The notes under the pieces are model-generated. The model was given only the letters and a program-made list of their open reading frames with translations, did no database searches and was not told the DNA's origin. Positions 52,075 through 64,000 of a stretch of 64,000 nt of DNA are shown in pieces. Both the position numbers and the translations under genes were made by a program. The first letter of the stretch is position 1, and the number at the start of each line of letters is the position of its first letter. The DNA comes from Metridium senile. Taxonomy: Eukaryota; Cnidaria; Anthozoa; Actiniaria; Metridiidae. The stretch is taken from assembly GCA_949775045.1 (NCBI GenBank), contig OX459109.1:15608632-15672631 (forward strand), given 5' to 3'.

Positions 52075-55000
52075 TCAGGTTACTGATCTAGTGCTTGTAT
52101 AACGTGCACAAAACGCCCTCAAAGATTCCACATTTATACCGCAGTTACGAGCGAACTCGACCACCTCTGGAGTTGTTTGGGTACCCGTGGTCGCGGTTCG
52201 GTTTCTCTGGCCTTTAGAAGGTTTGTCGGTTCCTCCTGTCAACAGCGTGACCAATCCCTTAGCAGTCTGGTTGATTAGAAAGCGACAGCAATTTACCACC
52301 TGGTTGAATCTCCTGCATTTGATAAAATCACAATATTAAGACTAATATTGATGTTAAGAGGCTTGTTTATGTCATGGTGTCGATGCTTACTAGTTTCGTG
52401 TTCGGCAAAACAAACCAACCATTCAAAACTACAAACAATACGAACCTTACGACAAAACTACGATAACAATACGAACCTTACGACAAAACTACGATAACAA
52501 AAAGTATGTTTTTCACAAAAACACAAAGTACAACAATTATAAGGTGAGGATAAAGCACAATAAAGTACAATAATAGTCAAAGTACAGAAATAAATGACGA
52601 TAAACTATTAACAAAATCCTTTTGATTGATCTAAACCGAGAAAAGTACAAAGGTACCAGCTGAATAAAACCACCTTCCAATTATTTCAAACAATGGAATA
52701 GTGTGATGGGCGTCACTTACTAAATAAGATTAATTCACTACATTTTACTTTCGGAAATCTTTCAAAAGTAACAATTACATTCTACACCAATACTAAACAC
52801 GAAAAGAACCGACGAACCTCACTTGCAACCACAAAAACATGTTTTTGTTCACATAGTCCTTCTTATCACTCAATAAAAATAATAAATAATTCCAATAGAA
52901 ACTTTAAACGGGTTAAAATACAGCCTTGAACTATTATCTATTCTTGTACTTAATCAATCACTGGCGGAAATCGTGGAACAAAACAAAAAAGATACCGTAA
53001 ACAGCGGCGGTTTTGGCGATTATTGAGGTGGTTATATTGTTAGTATACGAGTGTTGTTAATATATCTACTGGTTGGTGATGGGTCACCTGTAAGGAATGA
53101 TAACACCAGCTAACAAACCACGAGGAACGAATAACAAACACTAAATACTACTTGCACTGATAGATTAGCCATTATCGTATACATAATATCCAACACATCA
53201 AATTATTTACTTCATAACCAATGGTCAGGAGCCAACTAAAATTATTCAAGGTATCTAAGTGTCGGTTGTAATGATAATAAGCCTTCGTAATCTATAATAA
53301 ATCCTTTTATAAGTATGTACGTAGCAAAACCAATTTAAACCACGACGCACAGTAACCACTAGACACCGTAACTATTACAAAATATCTATCAGAACAAAAA
53401 CAGCTTTTCATCCTATAAGAAAGGAAGATGTATTTATCATGTAACAATAAAGAGACTTCAAGTCAATAAAACACACTGTCTAAATGTCAACCATGTACAT
53501 CCAACTTGAATTTAGACAAGAATCCTTCAACTAAGATGGCTATTACTAAAGAATTTTGATTGGAACGTATCGAAGATAAAGTGGCCTTGAAAAAAAGACT
53601 TGCAGATAATCGCTCTGGGGGTCACCAGGGAGACGGGTAGCCACTTTACCGAGACAAAATACATGTTCTTTAAAAGCTTTTGAGTTATCAGTGAAGATAC
53701 AATTTATTTATAATGGATGGTTAGTGTTGTAATGGACTCTCAAGATCAATGATCGGAAATAAGATTAGATCCTTGAAGGTTTTTTTTCCAAAAGGGCCCT
53801 TGAAGGGCTGCACACATGGATGATTGATAGATTTTTACTTGGTTTATTCACTTCACCAAAGCATCGCACATATAAATATGTAACACTAGTCCTATAATCA
53901 ATCAATATACGTATCTAGTATTGTGAGAAGAAAACCTGTACTTTGGATGACTAATAGCTGTACTTTCATAGTACAATGTAGGATAACTTCACAGCCATCG
54001 CTATTGTTGTATAGATGATAATTGGTTCTACGACTTATCACTTTGAACTTCAAGAAAATCTGTTCCACGTTCCATTGTAAAAAGGATTTAGTCTGGTTTA
54101 ACTCGGTATATAGGTTAAGCCCCCAGACCAGAATACACATGGAAACACAATACCGCACTAGTTATTTTTATTGAATCTATTTACGTCGTTGATTGAAATG
54201 TTTTCGATGGAGATCTAACAGGGCAAATGACGTGAGTAAAGCCTGCTTGCCTTAAGGCACTTAACAATGAGTCACGTTTAGACCATGTGCGCCGAGTTAA
54301 GTACCACACACACCCTAGTCATACATAGTTACCCAGCTATCCCGCCTTTGTATAGATTATTCTATTAACTGTTTAAAAGTTGATGATAAACTACAGAGAA
54401 AATTATAGTCACACGATAAAGTGATTATATATACTGAATATTGCCTTGATAAAATATTGTGCCAATATCACCTGTAGATATTTGTAATAGAGGCTGCCCG
54501 GCTATCAATGATGTCTATAACGTGATGGTGCATAGTATCGCACACTATCAGTCACGATAACAATCTTATCGTTTAAAAACAACGTCTGTTGTCTATTCTG
54601 TGTGAACAACCCTTTGTTATGAATGAGTCTTATCTGTTTAAACAACCTAACAAGTGCCACCTTTGTAAATATTTTATTTAGTGGATAGCTTTGACGCAAT
54701 TCAAATCAGGGGGGTGCATGCTTGTCTGGAAGTTTCTAAAACATGCATGAGGTGGCTTACTGTTCTTTTACTTCTAAATGATATCATAACAATAGCTATG
54801 ACACCCTTATAAAACTAGATGTACAACAATTAAATATCATTACAATAGCTATGAGACGCTTGGTACACGGGACTGTAATCATTACACTAGCTATGAGACC
54901 CTTAGTAGACGGCAATGCATGAATAGACTCGGTGCGCATCACGTGTACGCTCGTCGTACCTCTTTATAGAAGCAAGAATCAGCGATTTCGTATCTTTATT

Positions 55001-58000
55001 TTTTTTATTTCGTAAATTTTGGTATTTCTTGGTATCTTTTAGTATATCGAATTAGTGTTTAAAGGAACATCAACTTTAAATATACCAAAAAAAATCTTAA
55101 ATCACACACACACACAAATAAAAAACAAGCCTAGAAGTGTGTCTATTTATACCGACTCCCTTTGAATTCGCGGCATAAAACCCGCCACAGAATACTGCCG
55201 AATCTCCTTATCAGCAATGAATGCGACTATGAGATACACTATAGCAGGCGTTCTTCAAAGATTTAAAAACTGTCTCGATTCACTAGTGCCAACCACTTGC
55301 GATAATAGCATTCTTTGTATTTGTTTCTGGGTAAACATAGGCCGAAAGGCAGACATGAGTCAATAGAAAAATGCCTTGTTCGTCTAGGTTTGTTTTAAAG
55401 ATTCCACCCGAACAGCCCGCCTCTTCATAAGCTAATGTTACCGCTAACAATATCTTACAATGTAAATTGAATTAGTTTTTCATTAAGTTGTTTTCTCTGA
55501 AATGTATTCTTTCCTCACAGTTCAAAAGGGCCGACGGATATGAGTAAACCGGTTATAATAAAACTAGCCAAAACAATTTTCAAATCACTTTATACGAAAT
55601 GGAATAATGGCGGTAATGGCAGTACTCTGCATGAAAGGATGTGGGAAAAGAAGAAGAAAGAACAACAAGAGTGGAGAAAACATAGCAAATGGGAAAACAA
55701 TAAATTGGAGAAAACAGTAATAACCAAAGATATAGTCAGAAATCAAAGACAAAACTGAACAAAAACAAACAAATATATTAAAACGAAATACAAATACAAA
55801 CAACACCCAAAAACTAAACAAACGAACACAAACACACAAAGGTAGAAGATACAAATGAAAACTAAACTAGAAAGAACAGCGAAGGAAGATCAAATTACCA
55901 ACAACAACAGACCAACACAAGGAAGACGTTGAAGAGCGCCCTACAGTGTTAATAACAAGACCTCTTAGTATAGTAAATGTAATAGCGACTAGCTGGGATC
56001 CTATTTACTAAGAAAACAACTCCACTGTCGCAATATAATTAACCGTTTACTTTGGACTAATGGATGCATCTACATCAAACCAACCACAATCCTTGACAAA
56101 TACACAACTAGCCAATCAGCGATAAGATTACCTCTAACCTTGATAACACAGCAAACAGAATTAAAGTAAACTTGTATTATAGAATCAATCAAAGTCAGAA
56201 AACACCAATCATAATGACTTTAATTAGAAGGAACGAACCATAAGATATTTGATGGGGGTTGGCAACTTTTTGGTACAATATTTTTTTCGCAATTTGCACG
56301 ATTTCAGGGGGGGGGGGGTTCAGTTTTTTTTCTTCATTTTTTTATTTTTCTGTGCACGATATTTTAAGGTGTGTTTGTTTTTGCCCAATTGCCCAACAGC
56401 CCATCAAATATCTAATCGTCTGTCCCTTACTGCACAACATTTGATGGAAAGGTAAAAGTAATTTCAGTATATTTATTTATTCAGCCCTGTTCCTTCAAGC
56501 AATATCTTGTAAAACTGTTCATAAAGTATTTAACTCATCATTAGTTTCAATATTAAGACTTTTGCCAAGCTGGGTGTTTGAAGAAAAACAACGTGAACTA
56601 AATTGTTTTTTTTTTCTGCACTCTTGTCATTCGCTTTATACCACGTGTGTGACTTGCAATGCAAATTACTCCCACTCGTCACACGAAACGATTTAGAACG
56701 TAAACAAGATAATGAACAAATAAATAGAAACTAGCGAGTAAACTAGCCTAGGCTGCGTCGATGTTTGATATAAACGATTGGTAATAGAATGAAATTTATA
56801 ACACCGTTAAAATTAGAAATAGAAACTAGCGAGTAAACTAGTATAGGCTGTAAACGATAGGTAATAGAATGAAATTTATAACACCGTAAAAAATAGAAAT
56901 AAAAACTAGCGAGTAAACTAGTATAGGCTGTGTCGATGTTTGATATAAACGATAGGTAATAGAATGAAATTTATAACACCGTAAAAAATAGAAATAAAAA
57001 CTAGCGAGTAAACTAGTATAGGCTGTGTCGATGTTTGATATAAACGATAGGAAATAGAAGGAAATTTAAAACACCATAAAAAATGTTGACTTAACTTTGC
57101 TGACGTTTCGAGCTTTTGCCCTTCGTCGGAGTACAAGTGAAGTGACAGTAAAATTACTCACCATACAGCTACGTCATCGTAGCGTCCACGTCGCTTGATT
57201 GATTCGGCAGTCTCGTTCTCTTTTTGTGCCCGTATCCACCTGAAGATTGGCGGGAAATAAAATTACCACAAAACCAGCCGTATCTTGTAATGATTTATGC
57301 ACATACACATAGAGTAGGGATATGATGATATTGATGAATGATGACAGTCATCATTAATAGTGATAATATGATGACTATGATAAAGATGATTCTGACAACA
57401 ACTATCCAGTGGCGGACGGAGGGGGGGGGGGGGGGGGGGGCTGAACTGGGTTACTTTTCACCCCCTTTTTTGCAGTAAAGTCCCGTTTTAGCAAAGAAAA
57501 GCGGGCACATTACGATCTTTGCGCTCGTGTGTCTGCCGTTATTCGCCAAAAGGATATCAAAGTTCACCCCCCTCCCCCCCCCCCTCTCCCTGTCAATTTT
57601 CTGGATTCGCCCCTGCTATCATGATGATAATGACAAAGATGACAATAAGGCGATGATGCTGATGATAATGGCTATGGCGAAGTTGACAAAAGGACGATGA
57701 TGGTAATAATGGCTATGACGATGATGATCGCAAGTCATAAAATGATGTCTGCGATAATTATGATGATGATAAAGGTCATTTTGGCGAGCTATCCACTGAG
57801 GAGCGGATCTATAAAAAAGTGTCCGCTGTTTACCTGTTTCCCTTCTTGAATTCTCCTTCAAGGTATTTAATGGATTCCCGGGCTCCTGTATCGTACTTCT
57901 TCAGTTCATCAAGAGCTTCGATCACTGGTAAAGTAATAAGATGAAAAGGTTTAGTGTTTTATGCAAGCTGGAAAAGAAATGCAACAGTTCCGTATTGTGT

Positions 58001-61000
58001 CACACAAGCACGCTTGTAACGAAGTTGCAGCTTTGTCACACCAGCTTTGTCACGCATTTTGTTTGCATCAAACCAAGTTTGCCAAAATATTTGCTACACT
58101 ACATGTACATGACACGGCGCAAACGTTTGTCACACAACCAAGACAATTCCACGAACGACATCCAACGCAAGACAGCTCGTTACATGTACTATCACACAAC
58201 GTACAGTTACCTTGAATTGGTATAATAATCAAAAACTTTTCCATAGTTACTAGTCTACGAATAAGGTGGAGCTGAGAACACAGTGCAGGGGCATCGGGTA
58301 CCAAGTATGCTGTAGTTCCTTTAGGTGCTGACTTTAGAGTCTTCTCTAGCTTATTTACTTCAGACTGGCAACATAAAAAATACATTCATTCATCACGTTA
58401 AACTTCCCATTAGCGGGCACACCCTTGCTAAACACCCTTGCTAAACTTCTTTAGACTGGCAACACACAAAATACAAGTCATTCATTGGTTACTTCAAAGC
58501 TTCATTAATCATACACACCCTCAATTGACTATGGAAGCAAATAGCATACAAGTTCGTCCAGGGCCAATCAGTCACCCACATCGCCCACGTGTTTGGTTCA
58601 CTTATAGTACGATAAAAACTGAATATATTACCTGCATAACGTCTATCACCATTTAAGTCGTGTTGTGTCACTTACGGTAAACCTCTATATAGACAATTAT
58701 AAAACTATTTCACACTACGCACCCGGCTGTGGGCACGAAAAGCCTTCCGCTTGCGGTTAGTATTAGACTGAGGGTTTGTCCCAGGGAAATCAATCTCATG
58801 CATTACGGAAACAGTGGTCGGGGATAATTATAAAACGGTTTTCTCACGCTAGAATCATGTAGTAAATACGTGGTTTCTATAGTGCGTGTTGGACCGCGGA
58901 AGCACAGTTTTCCGTTGGGTTTCCTGTGGTTTTTACCTGCATTCTCCTATGAGCCATAGCTTTCATCACTTGAGATCGTCGATTTGCGGCCTAACAAACA
59001 CACACAAACCACATCATTAACCACTAATTGATATTATCAAAACCAGATCAAAACCTTATGCTAGCGGGTTATCGATATAATAACTTAGATCAGCATATGT
59101 GCCGCACATGGGAGGGTCATATTGTGGCTGCCACCAGACACAGCGGCACAGTATTGAAGCCACTACTAGGTATATATAGATGTAGAATAACTGCTTGATG
59201 ATTATATAATGATTCAATGGTTTAGCTGCATGTGGAACTTGTTAGTTGTGGCAATCATACAAACAAAATCTGTTAAAGATGTACTGATACATATGGTTTA
59301 ATAGATCTTTTTGTTATGTTTAATTTATGTATGGGAAAACTCAATACTTTAATGGTGCTCGCATATTTGAGATGTCTTGGGTTAACCTATATAACCATGC
59401 ATTAAAACGCGGTCAAAGGACCAATAACTGGGCTAGACATTTGAAAAACATGGGAGGACACAAAAAAAATATTACCTCCCAACACCAACATTGCAAAAAC
59501 AAGAAAGAAAGAAAAACACTTAGAGGCAGATGGATATTCCATTGTTACGTTGAATGTACAGCATAGCCTTTTTTACAACCAATACATTACAATACATTAT
59601 GGGATTGTGCCTCGCATGGGACCTACATACATACATACATACACCGAATCAAAATATGGTGTCCAAGTTTAATAACTATTGTTCTTGACTGCCTAGCCTC
59701 GCATACATGTGAAAACTCCATTGTGTTTCAACGTGAACACGAGGCTGGCCAGTCAAGAACAATAGTCATTAAAATCGGACGCCATATTTCGATTCGGTCT
59801 ATACATACATTTTTATTCGTTTTTAAGAAGAAGAAGAAGAAGAAATAAAATATATATTATATATATATATATATCCTATAAATTACATTAATTAAGTGTT
59901 AATAAGTTTGTTAAGCATACCTGTGTATTGGTTTAGCTAATCGTTTGTGATCAGTCCTGTGCATTTTCATTTAGTCTGTTTTAATAGTCTGTTTTGTAAA
60001 TATGTTTTGAAAGTCTGTTTTGTAAGTCTAATTTGTAACTAATACGTGCCCAATAAAGCTGTTAAAACAAAATTACATTTTCCTTCTTAACACAGGAACC
60101 CCAACAGAACATATCATAGTGGTTAGCTAGGACTAATGTAAGGTCCAGCACCAGTTACAAAGCAATGAAAACCTCACCTCGTGTTTGTTACGATCATTCT
60201 CCTTCTTCTCTTTCTCAAGACACTGATTGGGTCCCAGGAACGTCTGTTCATTCTCATCCCACAAGAATAAATTCAAGGCCTGGAAAACAACAGATTCCAA
60301 GAACTGAAATGACTTTATTGGTATTTAAGATGTAGAGAAAATGAATTACCTTCATCCTTGATAACTGCAGACCAAAATTCCTTAAACTCAATGTCCTAAT
60401 GATAGCCTGAAAAAAAAAACATTCAAACATAAGTTATAATTACTATCGTTACTATTGAAATCACTAGAGTGGTAAAATGCTTGTTTGAAATCCTGTCTTA
60501 TTTTTGTACCATGTGATCACTTCTGGACAATCATTTTTTTTCAAAATTGGTCATGTGGTTAAAAATAACAGCCCCAAGGCCAAATTTTTAACAAATGTTT
60601 AACCACTTTAGTGATTATCATAGTATTGTTTGATGAAAACTGTCTGAAATGTTGTACACCCATATATATGTACAATACATGATCCATTCCATCAAAAGAT
60701 GGGCTACCTGTGGTGAACAAGAGCACACAGGAAGCCCAGTAGCAGTAAGTCCAAAAGCTGTAATCTGTACCTCAATACATCTGCCTTCCCTTGGTGGCCT
60801 AACCCATTGTATGTCCATTCCATGGTAGACTTTCATCATTGGTTCAAAGCCATACATGCATACATCTTCTGGAAGAGCATAGTTTTGACTCCAGTTTTCA
60901 TCCATTTCTTGAGAAACTACCTCTTTCCATAAAGAGCTTTTACCTCCAGCTAAAGACACAAGTGAACAAAAGATATGGTTAACTTGTATTATTACCCTTA

Positions 61001-63786
61001 CTTTAATGCAAGAAAGGATTGAAAAATAAATACTAAATTGTGCAAATATTACCACTCTGTTTCTAATTGTTTCCATAGAAACACAGTAGCCTTAATAACA
61101 CCTTTATTCAAATAATAGTTTCATTAGTATTCCCTCAGAATAAGAAAGCTGTCCTTATCACATACCTGTACTTTTCAGTTGTTCTTGTGTTGGCAACAGG
61201 TTCAGTAGTGCTGCCATCTTTGACCACAACGATGAAGAACTCTAAAAACAAGATATTCTCAAATCAATCCACTTAAATACAACTGCCTATTGTATTTGCA
61301 CCAATAATATTGAAATAGGTTTTTGACAGCCAACACAACAGTCTGTCATTTTAAGCACTAACCACAACCACGACTGTAAACTGTGTGGCAGCAATGTGAG
61401 CCTTGATACTGCAGCACTTTAAGTCCTCCACATTTCCCATGTACACTGAGAAGTTTGCTTCTCCTATTACCCATTCCCAACAGTGCACCTTTAGACCTTC
61501 CATTGACTATATTACATTGTGATAATTACAGATTGATAAAATCAAGAATAGTTTACCTCCACACAAGTAGCAATGATATCAGGGTTAGCAGCAAGCCAGT
61601 CAGTCATGACTTTTATTGATGGTAAGAGTTGCTTATTAAGTAGTCCTCTGACCACTGCTATTTCTTCAAACTCATCAACTCTTCCCCATGATGCAACAGA
61701 ACATTCTACAAAATAGTACATTAACACCATTAGAAAGAGAATGATAACAACACAAATGTAAAGAATTACAGTATTAGTTAAGTTGTTGTCTGTAGTTATA
61801 TATACAAGAAAGGAGAGCATTTCACAACACACGAAAAGAGAGAAAACATGCACCGCATTCATCAAGAAGAATAAACATTGTACAGCAATCATAGAATACA
61901 AGGTTATAATGGTACTGTTACAATATAGCAGATTTCCTATGACTGAACATTTCAGTGCCATGTGCATGCCTTGCCGCAACTGTGATGTTTTAGGATTCTT
62001 TGCTGTGCCTTGCCTTGCCTTGACGGTGTTTGTGCTGTGAGCTTTTCAGTCATAAGAAATCTGCTCAAACCCAGGGTATGCATGGTCATTAACTTACCAG
62101 TTTCTACATCACTAACATCACTTGTATCAAGATGCATTGTCTTGCCCAATGACACGCCATTCTTTATGACTAAATTATCCTTAATGATCTGTTGTGTCAA
62201 CAGCTTGCCTGCTTCAGTCAGTGAACTGCCATTACAGGAAGATTCTTTCTTAACAAACAAGGACTTAGTTACATGGTTTGGTTGCTTGGTCTCTTCATCA
62301 GACTCACTTTCAACATAGACATCATCACTATCTTCACCTTCGCTGTCCAAATCATCCAGACCTCCTTCACTTAAATCACTTTCATCTCCACTATCCAGTT
62401 CAATGGTGTCGCTGTCACTAAGACTACAGCTATCTAGACTTAAATCACTTCTTTTACGTCGTCTTCGTCTCATCTTCATTGTCTTCTTGAGTTTACGGGC
62501 TTTCTCTAACTTCTCGTGTTTGTGAGAGTCATCATTCTTTTTGCCATTTGTAAGTTTTGATGGAGTTGTTTTCTTGTCATATTCCATGGATGTGATACAT
62601 TGGTGAAGAAGTTGTGAAAGGAATGCTAGTGTGAAGGCAGTAGCAACAGGAGCTTCAGGTGAACCTGGACATAAAGAGATGCAATCAATCATATCCATAC
62701 AATTACTGGTATGTTGCATAAATTATTTGCCAAAAGAATTGAGAAAACTAACGATTAATACCTTTTATTTAACAAAATCAATCAATCACTTTTTTAATGT
62801 CTCAATCTTGTGGACACGTATCGTGTGTCCTACTCATTGGCAAGACTCACTCACACTCACTATCTCTGTTAAATATTTTGCACACAACTCGACTCATTAA
62901 TAGCTAATTAGAGACTGTTTGCTGGATAGACTTGTTGCTTAAGATATATATTTAACTGTACCACAAATATTATTACTATTGATACTATTTAATACCTTCT
63001 AGTTGTAGTCTCATGAGTGTCATTATCAAAGTTCCTGACACTTTTACCATCAATGAACCAGACAGTTCAGTATTCTTTATATCATCTACTGTAGACAGAT
63101 TACCACCAGCCATGTCACCATTCATAGCACCTTCATGGTGGTCACCATTCTCAGTCAATGTTGTCTTGTCTATGGAGAGAGCTACTTCTAGATCTTGGAG
63201 CACTGATTGACATAATTGACCAATCTCTTCACTAGTGACCTTAGGTGTACTGCAGTAAATCAAAATGGTATTCATCTCATTGTTTAGTCAAGTCTTTATT
63301 AATTGAAACATTAATTGCATCAAACTTAGGTATTATTAACATTTAACAACATAAATTGTATTACACTTCCAAGTTCCAAGTCTAGGTTCCTGTTGCTGCG
63401 CATAGCAAAACTATAATTCATCATTTGTGGTCACTGAACGGAACTGTGAAAATCACTATTGTTTCATCTTTACTTCAGTAAAAGACTAACAAAACAAATC
63501 ATTCTTCACATTATCAACTTAGCTATATCTAAATAATAGTTGTATTATTGTAGTGTTTTTAGTGGTATACATATAATGTAATGTGTGATTATATAGCACA
63601 TTTCACAAATGTCTCAATGCACTTTACAATTATTGTACAGACCACTGGCAGCTTACAATTGTGAGGAAATTAGTAGTTAGTACTAAGTATTATGTGAGCC
63701 ATGGTTGACTAAGTCAGACTACTCACCCTTCTCTAGTATAGAGAACATCCTGTAGATACACAAAATATACCAGGAACCTCTTTACT
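52075..63786 (-). CDS. SMG5: Nonsense-mediated decay factor SMG5 (5' end beyond window)
   Basis: Thirteen exons on the minus strand: 63727-63786, 62996-63249, 62098-62664, 61557-61705, 61166-61241, 60771-60949, 60350-60406, 60178-60279, 58937-58990, 58211-58364, 57834-57924, 57162-57239, 52075-52312; 685 aa of an expected roughly 1000. SMG5 with SMG7 binds phosphorylated UPF1 in cytoplasmic mRNA decay. Visible: part of the helical N-terminal region, a long acidic/basic low-complexity linker (exon 62098-62664, RRRRRKR and S/D/E-rich), DWLAANPDII, SSLWSKM-ALLNLLP, and the C-terminal PIN domain: AYLVPDAPALC, FLIIIP, KYLEGEFKKGNRWIRAQKE. The PIN domain of SMG5, unlike that of SMG6, lacks a full catalytic set in known animals. 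The last exon is isolated by a 4.8-kb intron but completes the PIN fold in frame. Confidence 0.92.
52435..52496. repeat. Exact 31-bp tandem duplication, SMG5 last intron
   Basis: Two identical units starting ACAATACGAACCTTACGAC at 52435 and 52466. Confidence 0.9.
54785..54915. repeat. Diverged tandem repeat, SMG5 last intron
   Basis: Three imperfect copies of AATAGCTATGA(G/C)AC(C/G)CTT at about 54791, 54846 and 54888, spaced about 40-55 bp. Confidence 0.5.
56236..56434. mobile_element. MITE-like element, SMG5 last intron
   Basis: Ends AAGATATTTGATGGGGG and CCCATCAAATATCTAATCGT, with homopolymer G and T runs; related to 7476-7708. Confidence 0.6.
56721..57140. repeat. Four tandem copies of an interspersed repeat, SMG5 last intron
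   Basis: The CTAGCGAGTAAACTAG motif recurs at 56731, 56826, 56906 and 57000 (spacing 95, 80, 94 bp), each followed by GATATAAACGAT-type sequence and GAAATTTATAACACC. The last copy continues to the full family end (GAGCTTTTGCCCTTCGTCGG). The array stops about 20 bp from the exon donor at 57161. Confidence 0.85.
57407..57620. mobile_element. Palindromic element with poly-G/C, SMG5 intron
   Basis: The left end is CCAGTGGCGGACGGAGGGG with a run of 20 G, the right end a C run then TCTGGATTCGCCCCTGC. The inverted-repeat style matches the other MITE-like elements. Confidence 0.5.
59643..59800. mobile_element. Intact palindromic element, SMG5 intron
   Basis: Arms ACCGAATCAAAATATGGTG and the complementary GCCATATTTCGATTCGGT, with inner ATTGTTCTTGACTG / CAGTCAAGAACAAT. 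It is the intact relative of the element split at 2796-3185. A CATA microsatellite borders it. Confidence 0.8.
61924..62068. mobile_element. Palindromic element, SMG5 intron
   Basis: Ends TAGCAGATTTCCTATGACTG and CAGTCATAAGAAATCTGCT; same family as 10258-10363 (both have TTCAGTGCCATGTGC). It stops about 30 bp from the donor at 62097. Confidence 0.75.
63411..63452. mobile_element. Single arm of a MITE-like element, SMG5 intron
   Basis: CATCATTTGTGGTCACTGAA and CGGAACTGTGAAAAT match one arm of 8117-8267. The rest is absent or diverged. A second short repeat (ATAGCACATTTCACAAATGT, 63594 onward) follows. Confidence 0.5.
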
Positions 63787-64000
63787 CTAAACACAAACAC
63801 AACACAGTCAATGATATAGTACTAGCTGAAAGTAACAGCTGTTGTAATGCTCATAAATTATGGACTATGAATACTATCATGAGTGATCATATGAGCCACT
63901 ACAACAAAACAGCTATATATATTTATTCTTAACAAGTTCTTGCAGGATAAGGGCTACTTGCCAGGATCTTGCATGATCTTACATGGATCTTGGTAAGATG

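Noticed and set aside
55540..55758. 72-codon Lys-rich frame on the plus strand
   Set aside because: A-rich DNA inside the SMG5 intron; no domain and no splice partner.

Overview
The window is nuclear DNA of an animal. Genes are split by many introns with GT-AG ends (plus one GC-AG and one probable U12 AT-AC intron). Spacers are AT-rich and carry many short palindromic (MITE-like) elements, microsatellites and poly-G/C runs. The proteins are animal orthologues (BRF2, PPCDC, XPA, C1orf43, POLR2M/Gdown1, ADAM10, AFG2B/SPATA5L1, MRPL54, Groucho/TLE, SMG5). Intron density and repeat style suggest a marine invertebrate such as a cnidarian or ambulacrarian; I cannot name the species. There is no bacterial system, CRISPR array or functional tRNA/rRNA gene.

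Layout. 1-1069 (-): BRF2, cut by the window edge, head-to-head with PPCDC (1200-3903, +). 4520-6011 (-): XPA, head-to-head with the C1orf43/NICE-3 homologue (6334-9999, +). 11067-12252 (-): POLR2M. 13451-20842 (+): an ADAM10-type metalloprotease. 21112-25121 (-): AFG2B, head-to-head with MRPL54 (25397-27050, +). 29528-42853 (-): Groucho/TLE, 20 exons. 42854-52074: 9.2 kb with no recognisable gene. 52075-63786 (-): the C-terminal two thirds of SMG5, running off the right edge. Exons were placed by matching remembered family sequence and checking splice dinucleotides and reading phase; every complete model closes in frame.

Most genes are housekeeping: Pol III and Pol II transcription, coenzyme A synthesis, nucleotide excision repair, ribosome maturation, mitochondrial translation and nonsense-mediated decay. 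Three pairs share short divergent promoters, several with YY1-like ATGGCG elements at or near the start codon. ADAM10 and Groucho are the developmental genes, acting around Notch signalling (receptor shedding and transcriptional co-repression).

The most unusual locus is ADAM10. The start of its last exon, with its splice acceptor and membrane-anchor codons, lies at the end of an 80-bp tandem array giving 14 equivalent acceptors. Independently, the end of its zinc-binding exon, with the splice donor, is repeated three times in 98-bp units. It also has a probable U12 AT-AC intron, a 30-bp minisatellite in another intron, and no visible cysteine switch in the pro-domain. Groucho appears to need a 5-nt microexon to stay in frame.
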